The notes beneath the pieces are model-generated. The model searched no databases. It worked only from the letters and a program-made list of their open reading frames with translations, and was not told where the DNA came from. A DNA stretch of 64,000 nt from Hypericum androsaemum (taxonomy: Eukaryota > Streptophyta > Magnoliopsida > Malpighiales > Hypericaceae): contig OZ023190.1 in assembly GCA_963995505.1 (NCBI GenBank), positions 19,701,877 to 19,765,876 of the forward strand, written 5' to 3'. A program made the position numbers and the translations under genes. This document shows positions 33,885-46,100 of the stretch, in pieces (the first letter of the stretch is position 1; each line of letters starts with the position of its first letter).

Positions 33885-36800
33885 TCAAGCACGAACACCT
33901 ACCATGTCCAAGCAATGCTCGAACTTAGTACCAGAAAGCGACTTTGTCAACATGTTTGTAGGATTATCCTTTGTACCCACCTTGCTCACAACAATGTCAC
34001 CTTGAGCAACATGCTCCCGAATGAAGTGGTACCTCAAATTAATGTGCTTTGTCCTCTCATGATACATAGCATCCCTCGTGAGATGGATAGCACTTTGGCT
34101 ATCAGAGTACACTGTACTAACCTGCAGCTTCTCACAGATTTCACTGAAGAAACCTTTCAACCAGATAGCCTCCTTCACACCTTCAATTATAGCCATGTAC
34201 TCTGCCTCAGTGATAGACAACGCCACTGTGGCCTGTAGACAAGCTCTCCAACTGATAGCACATCCTCCAAGAGTGAAGACATATCCAGACAAGGACCTGA
34301 ACTTATCAAGGTCTCCAGCATAATCTGAATCAACGAAACCAACAACTCCATCACTGGTGCTTCCAAACTGTAGACACACGCCCTTGGTACCCTTCAAGTA
34401 CCTCATAATCTACTCCAGTGCTCTCCAATGACCTTCTCCAGGATTTGCCATAAACCTGCTAACAACACTCACAGCATAGGCCAAATCTGGGCGTGTGCAA
34501 ACCATAGCATACATCAGAGAACCAACAGCATTGGAGTATGGAACACCAGACATGTAATCGACCTCAGCAGCTGACTGTGGAGATAAGGCAGACGAAAGCT
34601 GAAAATGTGTACCAAGAGGAGTACTCACAGGATTACCAGTCACATCAAACCTGTCAAGTACCTTTTCAATGTAACTCTCTTGACTCAGAAATAATTTCCT
34701 TGCTCCTCTATCTCTGGCAATCTCCATGCCAAGAATCTTCTTAGCAGGACCCAAATCTTTCATCTCAAACTCGCTACTCAACAGAGCTTTGAGCTTCCTC
34801 ACCTCTCTTTTGTCACTGGCAGCAATTAACATGTCATCCACATACAGGAGCAAATACACTTGGGAACCGTCGCGTAGCCTTTTAAGGTAAACACAACTAT
34901 CATACTTGCTCTTCTCATAACTATGAGAAATCATAAAGGAATCAAACCTTTTATACCACTGCCTCGGAGACTGCTTAAGGCCATACAGGGACTTCTTCAA
35001 CAAGCACACATGGTCTTCTTTGCCTTCAACATGAAAACCCTCAGGCTGTGCCATATAAATCCGCTCCTCAAGCTCTCCATTCAAGAAAGCTATCTTCACA
35101 TCAAGCTGTTCAAGCTCCAAATCCTGCATAGCGACAATACCAAGAAGAGAACGAATCGAGGTATGCTTCACAACTGGTAAAAATACCTCATTAAAGTCCA
35201 CACCAGGAATCTGACTATATCCTCTAGCCACTAGCCTAGCCTTGTATCTAGTCTCTTCAACTCCAGGTATACCATCCTTCTTCTTGAATACCCACTTGCA
35301 ACTGACAACCTTCTTATCCTTAGGCAGCTTAGTAATCTTTCAAGTCTTGTTCTTGTGAAGAGATTTCATCTCTTCCTCCATAGCAACCAACCATCTAGCA
35401 GAGTCTTTCGACTTCACAGCATCTGAGTAACTAGATGGTTCTTTACAGCTATCAACTTCTTCTGCCACATTCAAGGCAAAAGTAACAATATCAGCCTCAC
35501 CCAACTTCTGTGGAGGCCTGATAATTCTTCTGGGCCTGTCTCTAGCAATAGAATACGCTGGCTCCCTCTCAACTGTGCCAACATTCTCAGCTTCATCAGA
35601 CAACCCACCATGAGTAGGACCATGGCAATCAACATCACAGAAGGAACTCACTTCTGGATCAACATCAAACTCCACCTGTACTTTTGACTTTTGCAAGTCC
35701 ACACTTGGAGCACTCGGAACACCAGGTGAAGAAATATCCTCCCTCTTACTCAGCATGTCTGTCTCTTTGAAAATAATATTCCTACTCAACAAGACCTTAG
35801 ACAGCTCGGGACACCACAACTTGTATCCCTTCACTCCAGAAGCATAGCCAAGGAAGATACATTTCACAGATCTTGGCTCTAACTTGCCATTATTCACATG
35901 AGCATAGGCAGGACACCCAAATATCTTCAAATCAGCATAATTAGGAGGATTTTCAGACCATAATTCTTCAGGTACCTTGCCATCAAGTGATGCATGAGGT
36001 GAACGATTGACAAGGTGACAGGCAGTAGAAGCAGCTTCAGCCCAAAACGACTTAGGCAAACCAGCATTTGACAGCATACAACGAACTTTCTCCAACAAAG
36101 TTCTGTTCATTCTTTCGGCGACTCCATTCTGTTGAGGTGTACCAGAGATTGTCTTATGCCTGACAATACCCTCATTCTTGCAGAACTCATCAAACCAACT
36201 AGAGCAAAACTCTAATCCATTATCTGTGCGGAGATGCTTGACATCTCTCCCAGTCTGCTTCTCAATCATAGTCTTTCACTACTTGAAAGTGACAAAGACA
36301 TGATCCTTGCTCTTCAAGAAGAACGCCCACATCTTCCTCGAATAATCATCAATAATAGTCAGCATATACTTGGAACCATTCTTTGTTGCAACTTGAGATG
36401 GTCCCCAAAGATTAGAATGAACATAGTCAAGTTTTCCCTTTGTAGTGTGCACACCTTTCTGAAAACTGACTTTCTTCTGCTTGCCAAACACACAGTGCTC
36501 ATAAAATTTCAGCTTCCCAATACTCTGTCCACATAATAATCCTCTCCTATTCAGCTCGGTCATGCCTTTCTCACTCATGTGACCAAGTCGCATATGCCAC
36601 AATGAGGTATTCTCAGAATCTGTCAACGAGCCAGATGCAGCAGCAGCAGTCCCTATAACTGTAGAACCCTGCAAAATGTACAGATTTCTAACCTCCTTTT
36701 TGGCCTTCATATGCACTAATGAGTTGTTACTCACACGAAGAACTCCTCCTTCTCCGGTATACTTGTACCCCAATGAATCAAGAGTACTCAACGAAATCAA

Positions 36801-37901
36801 GTTCCGCTTCAAATCAGGGATATGCCTCACATTCGTCAAGCTTCGAATGACACCATCATGCATCTTGATCTTCACTGTGCCAATACCAATAACCTTGCAG
36901 ACAAAATTATTTTCTATGAGAACATTACCCTCCGCACGTTCATATGTTGAAAACCAGTCCCGGATAGGACACATATGAAACGTACAAGCAGAATCAAGGA
37001 CCCAGACAGCATCAACTTTAGACTTCCCGTCAATCTCAGACAAAAGGTCTCCATCAAATTCTTCTTTTTGAGTGGTGGTGGCAACACTAGCACTGCCGCT
37101 ATCACAACTTTCTCCTTTCAGAGCACTGGACTTTTCGCCCTTCTTCTTGTTCTTCAACTCCGGACAGAACCATTTAATATGCCCAGCCTTATGACAGTTG
37201 AAACAAGTCTTATCCTTGTGCCATGACCTTGATTTGCTTCTGCTCTTCTTCCTCGAACCAGACTTAGCATTCCTCTCTTCAGACCTCCCTCTCACAACCA
37301 AGCCAGTCACTTGGCTATTTTCGGAGGAACTCACAGTGTGCTTATCAATTCTCTCTTTCTCCATGAGCGAATCATGAACATTATCCCAACTTAGAGTATC
37401 ATGGCTGAACAATAGAGTATCTCTGAATTGCTGATAAGAAGCAGGCAACGAGCACAATAACAATAAAGCAAGATCTTCATCATCATACTTCACATCCAGA
37501 GTTCTAAGATCAGCCACTATATCCTTAAATTCATTAAGGTGGTCATAAACAGACTTATCTTCTTGCATCCGGATAGAAAACAGTCGTTGCTTCAAGCACA
37601 GTTTGTTGGTCAAACTCTTGGGCATGCACAACTTTTCAAGCTTTGCCCATAATGAGGAAGCTGTTGTCTCCTTCAACACGTCCCGCAAAATATCATCTGA
37701 CAGATGCAACTGGATCTGACTCACAGCCTTACGATTCTTTGACGCCTTCATTGCAGCGTCCCAACTCGAAGGCATCGACTTCTCATCAAGTAGAGTCTCA
37801 TCCAGCTCTAGATGCGTCAAAATAGCACGCATCTTCACCTGCCACAAGGAAAACTTAGTTTTCCTCGTCAATTGAGAGATTTCGTACTTCATAGAAGTCA
37901 T
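33885..37901 (-). pseudogene. Copia Gag-Pol polyprotein, three in-frame stops
   Basis: One frame of 1338 codons without frameshift, from ATG at 37901. GAG with an N-terminal KYEISQLTRKTKFSLWQVKM-type start, zinc knuckle CX2CX4HX4C at residues 233-246, protease motif LDSACTF with Asp303, GAG-pre-integrase with HMRLGHM, integrase with Asp560 and Glu596 (DD35E spacing), RT with YVDD at 1020-1023, and RNase H with FVDSDYAGD. Stops are at codons 541, 854 and 1164 (36279-36281, 35340-35342, 34410-34412). Residue 497, in HSNLWGP where the family has the first catalytic Asp (HSDLWGP), is Asn, and a zinc-binding Cys of the pre-integrase is Tyr467. The copy is therefore inactive despite its youth. Confidence 0.93.
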
Positions 37902-38178
37902 CCTGAAGCTCCTCGAACCAAAAAATCAACCCAAAATTGGTTAGAAAACTAAAATCAGCCAAAACAGTTGACTTTTGGTCAACCAGTCAAATAGTTGACT
38001 TTTGGTCAACTCAAAAATTAGGATTTTTCAACCCAAATCTCTCACAAGCGGCGGCTGACCCTTTCCTCCTCCTCCGCGGCGACGGGTTCGGTGGCGGCGG
38101 CTCCAAGACTGTTCACAATTTTCCTCCAAATTGGTTACTGTTCACATTTTTTTTTTCAATACTCGAAACTCAGATCCA
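37902..38178 (-). other. 5' leader of the copia element
   Basis: Untranslated region between PBS and Gag. It holds a repeated TTGACTTTTGGTCAACC-type motif (about 37968-38010 on the plus strand), a small internal tandem duplication. Confidence 0.6.
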
Positions 38179-38190
38179 GCTCTGATACCA
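38179..38190 (-). promoter_or_regulatory. Primer binding site (tRNA-iMet type), copia element
   Basis: On the minus strand TGGTATCAGAGC follows the 5' LTR end after two bases. Confidence 0.92.
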
Positions 38191-38192
38191 AT

Positions 38193-38465
38193 TATTGAGA
38201 AATAAGATCGAAACGAGTAAAACACGAGACACAAGAATTACGTGGAAATCCCAAGACGGGGAGAAAACCACGGGCAAAGGAGAGTCGTCCACTATGTGAG
38301 TCCAATCGGTTACAAGGCCTCCGTGAGGGTTCTCTCTACCTCACAACTCTCAACTAGTACAAATAAGACCTAGGCATAGGCCGTATATATATAGGAGACT
38401 AGTACTCTATTCTAATCAGGAAATAGAGCCCTACTCTAATTAGGAATTTGGAACAATCCCTAACA
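38193..38465 (-). mobile_element. 5' LTR of the copia element
   Basis: 273 bp. It differs from the 3' LTR at three places, including a terminal TATTGAG instead of TGTTGAG, which breaks the canonical CA end of this LTR. Confidence 0.93.
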
Positions 38466-38578
38466 AACATGAAGTTAGTACACTCAGAAGACCTCCAGAA
38501 ATAAGTGGTTTGGAAGCAAGAAATGTACAGCACGAACTGGTAAGATCCAGTGACTACTCTCAAGCCATCGCCGCTCAA

Positions 38579-38583
38579 GCAAC
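38579..38583 (+). repeat. Target duplication GCAAC, left, of the solo LTR
   Basis: GCAAC at 38579-38583 and 41021-41025. The empty site in the left arm (near 8028) reads GAGTGCTGCTTGAGCG, and removing the insertion joins TTTGAGTGTTGCT to TGAGCGGCGATGG. Confidence 0.9.
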
Positions 38584-41020
38584 TGTAATACCCAACTGTA
38601 TCATTGCAAGTTAATTAAATTTAACATGTTTGCTAAGTCGTTCGATAAATAATAAAATATTCAAAATTGTCGTAATAGTATAATTTGGTCATCGAGAAAT
38701 TTTAGGAATGCAATAAAATATAATTTGGTACAAACTAAATTGAGGTATTACATAATTTTATAGTTGTGAACTCAGGTTACAATTAAAAAAAAGAAGAATA
38801 GAAACGTGGCAGCCAATTAAGTTGGCCACAAAAAGTAGAAATCCAATATAAAATTGGTTTGTGGATATTGCTTGGTCTTGTTCCAGAATATAAACGGTAG
38901 GAAAAAAAAGAGAGACAAAATGTACCTTGGGATAAGAAAGAGCAAAGAAATGTGGGTGCATTTACAAGTTTGACAACTAACAAAGGTAAAAATAATTAAC
39001 TATATGAGACGGTGGAAAATTTGCTGAGGGATATAAGTTGCTCTATTCCAATCTTTCCACCGAAATTAGGACATGGAAATAAACAGAAATAGAAAACTGA
39101 AACAAGAAAAAGAAAGAGAGAAGCCAGCCACGGAAAAGAATAAGAAAACATGTCTTTTTATAATAGAAAAGCACACGTAGAATAAAGAAGAGCTCGAAGA
39201 GCACCAAAGTCATAAGAAGGTAAAATTGTTTATTTGGTAGCAATTCTTGTTTCTATATATGGAATTTTAGATTAGGATGAGTTGATAAGTAATATGCTGG
39301 GTAGAGTGGAAAGATGGTAATTTGGAATGGTGTTAAAATTGAAAAGGGTATGTTAGTTAGCATGAACTTTTTAGAAGTGATTTTTTTTAGAAAATTTGAT
39401 GCTTCAATCTAAACTCACCATGAACAATTATGAATTAGAGGTTGTCCTTGAAACGATGTTGGTTTAAATATATTCAACTTAGTTGGAAAATCTAAGGAAC
39501 CTAAAAAAGAGCCGAGGTTGATAGCCAAGTAGTAACGAGAAATTGGTAGCCGAGGTTCCAATGGAGATTTTGTCGTAAATGGAAAAATTGGGACGTAAAG
39601 ATAAACTTGAAGGTTTATTAAGTTAAGGCAGATTGTCTTGTAATAAAAATTTAAAAGGCAGAAATATAATTGCACAACTAAGTAAATAGTAATTTTAAGT
39701 GTAAACCGAAGCAAAAAAATTAGAAATCATAACTGAGAAAAACGAAGGAACAAAGTTCAGAATTTGATCTAGTGAAAAAAAAATTGAGTATTGCTTCTCC
39801 GTGATAGATTTTTTTTGAATATATTTTCCAGAGATTAAGCTATTTAACTAGGAATTCGACTGAAGGAATTTTTGGAATTAGAAAAATCATTCGAGATGGT
39901 CTTCGAGCCGAAATTGGTAAACAAATAATATGTGACTCGTGCTTTCTTTGGCGCACACTATTTATTTGTCATGATCTGAATTTGGTACTTTGAGTGCATA
40001 TTGTGCATTTACCATATGAGCATTATGATGTGACATTATGACTTGTAAGAGTTTGGTTAATTGGGCCCAGATGGGGCACTATATATATTTGATTCGTTGA
40101 AACCTATGGATTTGATTTATATGAAAGTCTATATGATATGATTGCCTTCCGGTGGGCAGAACTATTTGGCCGATGAGGTTGGTCTGATATCATATGGTTG
40201 CCTTCCGGCGGGTAGAACTATTTGGCCAATGAGGTTGGTCTAATATGATATGGTTGCCTTCCGGCGAGCAGAACTATTTGGCCGAGGAGGTTGGTTGATG
40301 ATGGCGCCTTTGATATATGGTATCCTCGTGTTGGAGAGGGAGTGACACAATTTAGATTCTACCAAATGTTCGTCCAGTTCTATGATTTGATTTTAGAATT
40401 ATGTGTTCGTGTGTCAAGTTACGTGACGGTATGGGACGTTACGTAGTTTGCTCATGTTTATGTGTCTTTGTGATTATATGTTAATATTTGGTCATCTGGT
40501 AAGTATAACTTTATGATAATGTACATGTCCGCATGATTCAATTGTCATGTTAGTCATATGCATGTGCTAGGTATGTTTGTGCATCGAGTAGCTAAATAAA
40601 TTGCGATACATATCTTATTTGTTTACTGGGTGTTCCAAAACACTCATTCCCCCCTCTCACCAGTTTTGCAGGAACTCGTACACGAGATGTATTGGTTCAG
40701 AGATCTACTCTGATCGTGTCTAGTCTGCTTTATTCTACGGGACTGGTCTGGAGGTCTCCAGTTTATATTTTTCTCATTGATCTAGAAGCTCCGTAGTCAA
40801 ATGATTTATTTTGATCTTGAGAGTATGTATTAAAAAGAAAATGCTTGGCTTATATTTTATAAATTTGGAATATGAAACTAAAGATCATCAAGTTTTAAAT
40901 TTTACGTTTAAATACTTATGAGTATAAATTCGGATACGTTTGAGACTAGCTAGATTTTTTTTGTGAATAACATGAGTTGAAGTCTAGCGCTGGTCACCGA
41001 CCTAAGTTCGGGTCGTGACA
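38584..41020 (+). mobile_element. Solo LTR of the LARD family
   Basis: 2437 bp from TGTAATACCC to GGTCGTGACA with perfect 5-bp duplications and no PBS or purine tract, so it is the product of LTR-LTR recombination. Similar to the LTRs at 13732, 19911 and 25909. It carries three units of the 55-bp repeat (about 40137-40290). Confidence 0.88.
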
Positions 41021-42090
41021 GCAACACTCAAATTTATCGAAGTTGGAGTCATTTTTATATAAATCAAAAAGCTGAGAAGATTAAGGAAAGACAAAAATCA
41101 AAATTTTTAAAAAAAGAACAGCAGATGTACATGTTCATCTTTATAATCGGGGAAGATCTAACCTTTGGTCTTAGGTACTGGTGAACCTTGAACGTTGCAA
41201 CTGGACCTAAAACCATATTAATGTCCCATAACTAATAATAGAAAATAGAAGAATGTGAGAATCTAAAAGCTGAACTGTATTCTATTAGAGCACATACAGA
41301 ATGTTTTCCCAAAAACTTTGTTGCAGCATCAGAGACATGCACATAAAGAAGCAGAAATCAGAATGATCATCTAGATCTTACAATAGTAACAAAAAATTAA
41401 AGAATAGTGAACTTAAGACCGACTAAAACAAAAAAAAATTTAGTATTCGCTAATACAAGGAGAGATGATGTATGAACACATCCATTTAAAAACCCACAGG
41501 AAGTTAAAAGTTGACACCTTCAGAGTCATATTTTCACGGCTAAGTATATGTCTCCCATCCTTAGCCCACGTTTCAGTCACTACCTTTGCCCCACAAATTC
41601 TACTCAACATACTTCAGTCTAGCGAATAAGAATTAATAGATGAGATATTGATGGCTAATAATAGATTTGCAGAGCATGAACATTAAATTGAGACAAAGCC
41701 GTAAAAGAAAAGTAACATGTTGTTAGAAATAGAGTTGATATAGTAATCTATAATCATGTGCATGAGCGTACACCCTTCAATATCTAGTTAACAGGCTTCT
41801 CTCACTGCTTACCAAACATCATAGCATGCAATAGAGAACGTAAGTGACAATTCAAAAACATATGAAGACATATTATTGTATGCTCCAAGAAGCAAACATG
41901 CACCAAAATGGAAATCTATAACTGAGACTCAAATGCAAGTCTGAGATAAAAAATGGTAAGTTCTACATGGCACAACAAATGCAAGAAGAGAAAGAGAGAA
42001 GCTTATGCACAACTACCATTGGTAAACGAAGTGATGCAATACCGCCAAGGGGGGAATATGAAGTCGTTGCTTGGAGAGCTGTCAGATCTG

Positions 42091-42269
42091 TATTGAGTCA
42101 TATTGATTCATATGATTCATATTGAGTCGTATTGGGTCATATTGATTCATATTAGGTAATATATATTCATATTGAGTCATATTAAGTCATATTTATACAT
42201 ATTAATTTATATTGAGACATATTGATTCATATGGAGTCATATTGATTCATATTAATGCATATAGAGTCA
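42091..42269 (+). repeat. Decanucleotide satellite A, left part
   Basis: Repeats of TCATATTGAG / TCATATTGAT with point variants. Starts abruptly inside the PP2A-B55 exon (GTCAGATCTG then TATTGAGTCA). Confidence 0.9.
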
Positions 42270-42278
42270 TATTTAAAT
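42270..42278 (+). repeat. 9-bp target duplication of the foldback element, left
   Basis: TATTTAAAT at 42270-42278 and TATTGAAAT at 43118-43126 (8 of 9 identical), both atypical for the satellite register. Confidence 0.65.
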
Positions 42279-43117
42279 GGGAAAAGTTCACTTAAGTACC
42301 CTGTGGTATCGCAAAAAATCAAGTCAGTACCCTGTGGTTTAAAACGTATCAATTGAGTCATACTTATTCTAATTAACATCAATTAGAGGCCCGGGCAGCT
42401 GCCCGGACCTGCCTGAACCTACCTGAACCCTGCCCAAACTACGTGGCCAGCCACATCACCAAATTTTGATGACGTGGCGCCACGTGGAGAGGAGGAGGAG
42501 GAGGAGGAGGAGGAGGAGGAGGACGCAGAGGAGGAGGAGGAGGAGGAGGCGGAGGAGGAGGAGGAGGAGGATGTGGGGAGGAGGAGGAGGAGGAGGAGGA
42601 GGATGCGGAGGAGGAGGAGGAGGAGGACACGGGGAGGAGGAGGAGGAGGAGGACGCGGAGAGGAGGAGGAGGATGCAGAGGAGGAGGAGGAGGAGGACGC
42701 AGAGAGGAGGAGGAGGAGGACGCGAAGAGGAGGAGGAGGAGGAGGAGGAGGACGCAGAGGAAGAGGACGCGGAGGAGGAGGAGAGGAGGAGGAGGAGGCA
42801 GAGGAGGAGGAGGAGGAGGAGGAGGTAGAGGAGGAGCAGGACGCGGAGGAGGAGGCAGAGGAGGAGGAGGAGGGGAGGACGAGGAGGAGGAGGGAAGGAG
42901 ATGGATGTCCACGTGGTGCCACGTCATCAAAATTAGGTGACGTGGCTGGCCACGTTGTTCGGGCAGGGTTCGGGTAGGTTCGGGCAGGTCCGGGCAGCTG
43001 CCCGGGCCTCTAATTGATGTTAATTGGAATAAGTATGACTCAATTGATATATTTTAAACCACAGGGTACTGACTTGATTTTTTGCGATACCACAGGGTAC
43101 TAAAGTGGACTTTTCCC
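42279..43117. mobile_element. Foldback/MULE-type element with long inverted arms and a polypurine core
   Basis: 839 bp. Arms 42279-42487 and 42909-43117 are 209 bp each and largely complementary (ends GGGAAAAGT.CAC, shared TACCCTGTGGTATCGC, GGCCCGGGCAGCTGCCCGG-type palindrome, CCACGTGG at the inner ends). Long TIRs with a 9-bp target duplication fit Mutator-like foldback elements. No transposase. Putative classification. Confidence 0.75.
42488..42908 (+). repeat. (GGA)n polypurine core of the foldback element
   Basis: About 420 bp composed almost entirely of GGA triplets with scattered C or T (ACGC, ATGC, GCAG). All six frames are open over long stretches (Glu/Arg/Gly-rich on plus, Ser/Pro/Leu-rich on minus), which is expected for a triplet repeat and not evidence of coding. 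Confidence 0.95.
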
Positions 43118-43126
43118 TATTGAAAT

Positions 43127-46100
43127 ATATTGAGTCATATTGAGTCATATTGAATTATATTAAGTCGTATTGAGTCATATTTATTCATATCGAGTTATAT
43201 TAATTTATATTGAGTCGTATTGAGTCATGTTTATTCATACGAGTCATATTGATTAAATATTGATTCATATTGAGTCATGTTTATTCATATCGAGTCATAT
43301 TAATTCATATTGAATCATATTGAATTATTTTGAGTCATATTGATTCATATTGAGTCATCTTGAATCATATTGAGTCATATTTATTCATATTGATTCATAT
43401 TGATTCATATTAATTCATATTGAGTCATATTAATTCATATGATTTAAATTGAGGCATATTGATTGATATTAAGTCATATTGATTCGTATTGAGTCATATT
43501 AATTCGTATGGATTAATATTGATTCATATTCAATCATATTGAGTCATATGTATTCATATTGAGTCATTTTGAGTCATATTGAGCCATATGTATTTATATT
43601 GAGTCATATTGAGCCATATTGAGTCAAATTGATTCATATGGAGTCATATTGATTCATATGGAGTCATATCATATTGAGTCATATTGGTTCATATGGAGTC
43701 ATATTGATACATATGATTCATATTGAGTCATATTGATTCATATTGAGTCATATTGATTCAAATTGAGTCATATGATTCAAATTGAGTCATATGATTCATA
43801 TTAATTTATATTAATTCATATGATTCATATTGAGTCACATTGTTTCATAGTGAGTTATACTGATTCATATGAATCACATTGATTCATATTGAGTCACATT
43901 ATTTCATAGTGAGTGATATTGATTGATATTGAGTACGATTGATTCATATTTAGTCATATTGATTCACATGGAGTCATATTGATTCATATTGAATCATATT
44001 GAGGCATATTGATTCATATTGAGTCATACTGATTCATATGGAGTCATATTGATTCATATTGATTCAAATTAAGTCGTATGATTCATATTGATTTATATTG
44101 ATTCATATGATTCATATTGATTCATATTGAGTCATATTGTTTCATATTGATTTATATTGAGTCATATGATTCATATTAAGTCATATGTATTCATATTGAG
44201 CCATTTTGTGCCATATAAATTTATATTGAATCATATTAAGTCATATTGATTCATATGTAGTCATATTGAATCATATGGCATCATATTGATTCATATTGAA
44301 TCATATTGAGTCATATTGAGTCATATGGATTCATATTAGTTCATATTGTGTCATATTAGTTCATATGGAATCATATTGATTCATATTGAGATATAGTGGA
44401 TTTTATTTAGTCATATTGATTCAATATAGATTCATATTGAGTCAAATTAAGTCATTTTGATTTATATTGAGCCATATGAAATCATATTGAGTTATATTGA
44501 ATCATATTAAGTTATATTGAGTCATATTGAGCCATATTGAGTCACATTGAGTCATATTAAATTAAATTGATTGATATTGTATAATATTGAGTCATATTGA
44601 GTCATATTAATTCATAATGCGTCATATTACTTCATATTGAGTCATATTGGGTCATATTGTGTCATATTGATGCATATTGAGTCATATTGAGTTTTATTGA
44701 GTCATATTGATTCAATATTAATTCATTTTGAGTCCTATTGCTTCATATTAAATAATATTAGATCGTATTGAGTCAAATTGAGTCATATTGATTCATATTG
44801 ATTTATATTAAGTCATATTGAGTTATATTGATTGATATGATTTAAATTCAGTCTTATTGATTCGTATTGAGTCATAATGAGTCATATTGAGTGATATTGA
44901 GTAAGTTTGATTTATATTTAGTCATATTGATTCAACATAAATCATATTGAGTCATATTAATTCATATTAGTTCATATTGAGTCATATTGGTTCATATGGA
45001 GTCATATTGATACATATGATTCATATTGAGTCATATTGATTCATTTTGAGTCATATTTATTCAAATTGACCCATATTGATTCATATTGAGTCATATTGAT
45101 TCAAATGGTATCATATTGATTCATATTGAGTCATATTGAGCCATATTAGTTCATATGGAGTCATATTGATTCATATTGAGTCATATTGGGTTTTATTTAG
45201 TTATGTTGATTCAATATTGATTCATATTGAGTCAAATTGAGTCATTTTGATTCATTTTGATTTATATTGAGTTATTTTAATTCATATTGAGTCATATTAA
45301 GCCAAATTGAATCATCTTGAATAATATTGAGTTATTTTAATTCATATTGATTCATATTGAGTCATATTGAGCCAAATTGAATCATATTGAATCATATTAA
45401 TTTCATAATGAGTCATATTGATTCACATAGGGTCATATTGATGTATATTGAGTCTTATTGAGTCATATTGATTCAATATTAATTCATATTGAATCATATT
45501 GAGTCATATTGATTTATATTAAGTCATATTCAGTCATATTGAATCATATTGAGTCATTTTGAGTCATATTGATTTATATTAGTTCTTATTGAGTCATATT
45601 GATTTATATTGATTTATATTAAGTCATATTGAGTTATATTAAGTCATATTGATTCAATATTGAGTCAAATTGAATCATCTTAATTCATATGGAGTCATAT
45701 TGATTCATCTTGTGTTATATTTAGTCATATTGAGCTATATTCATTCATACAGAGTTATATTGAGTCAGCTGGAGTCATATTGGGTCATATTGATGCATAT
45801 TGTGCCATATTAGATCATATTAATGCATATTGAGTCATAATTAGTCATACTGAATCATATTGAATCATATTGAGTTATATTGATTTATATGGAGTCATAT
45901 TGAATCATATTGATTCATATTAGTTCTTATTGAGTTATATTGATTCATATTGATTCATATTGAATCATATTGAATCATATTGAGTCATATTGAATCATAT
46001 TGAGTCATATTGAGTCTTATTGAGTCATATTAAATTATATTAAGTCATATTCATTCATATGGCATCTAATTGATTCTTATTATGTCATATTGAGTTATAT

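Larger units (their letters stand above)
33530..38465 (-). mobile_element. Ty1/copia (Tnt1-like) retrotransposon, nearly complete
   Basis: 4936 bp on the minus strand: 5' LTR 38193-38465, PBS 38179-38190, polyprotein 37901-33885, polypurine tract 33803-33816, 3' LTR 33530-33802, with 5-bp AACAT duplications. The LTRs are 273 bp each and differ at three positions (about 98.9% identical), so insertion is recent. The domain order GAG-PR-INT-RT-RH is that of copia. It landed in an intron/exon border region of the mirror PP2A-B55 pseudogene. Confidence 0.95.
33036..42090 (-). pseudogene. PP2A-B55 pseudogene, mirror copy, interrupted by two LTR insertions
   Basis: Minus-strand pieces 42090-41026, 38578-38471 and 33524-33036. 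Recognisable: PLGGIASLRLPM (near 42030), the DGRHILSRENMTLK exon (about 41530-41575), the VSGPVA-type exon near 41160-41225, DKFECC cut by the solo LTR at 41021, GLRVVTGSYQ (about 38540-38575), VFGCSQGSNEETTLEASKNP (about 33430-33497), and a diverged last exon (HPSEKIIVCAAAN, then LYMYYA and stop at 33036-33038). The 5' half of the gene, equivalent to 6017-6975, is absent because satellite begins at 42091. Frameshifts and stops make it non-functional. Confidence 0.82.

Noticed and set aside
42466..42977. Glu/Arg/Gly-rich and Ser/Pro-rich open frames on both strands
   Set aside because: They are readings of the GGA triplet core of the foldback element; open in all frames on both strands.
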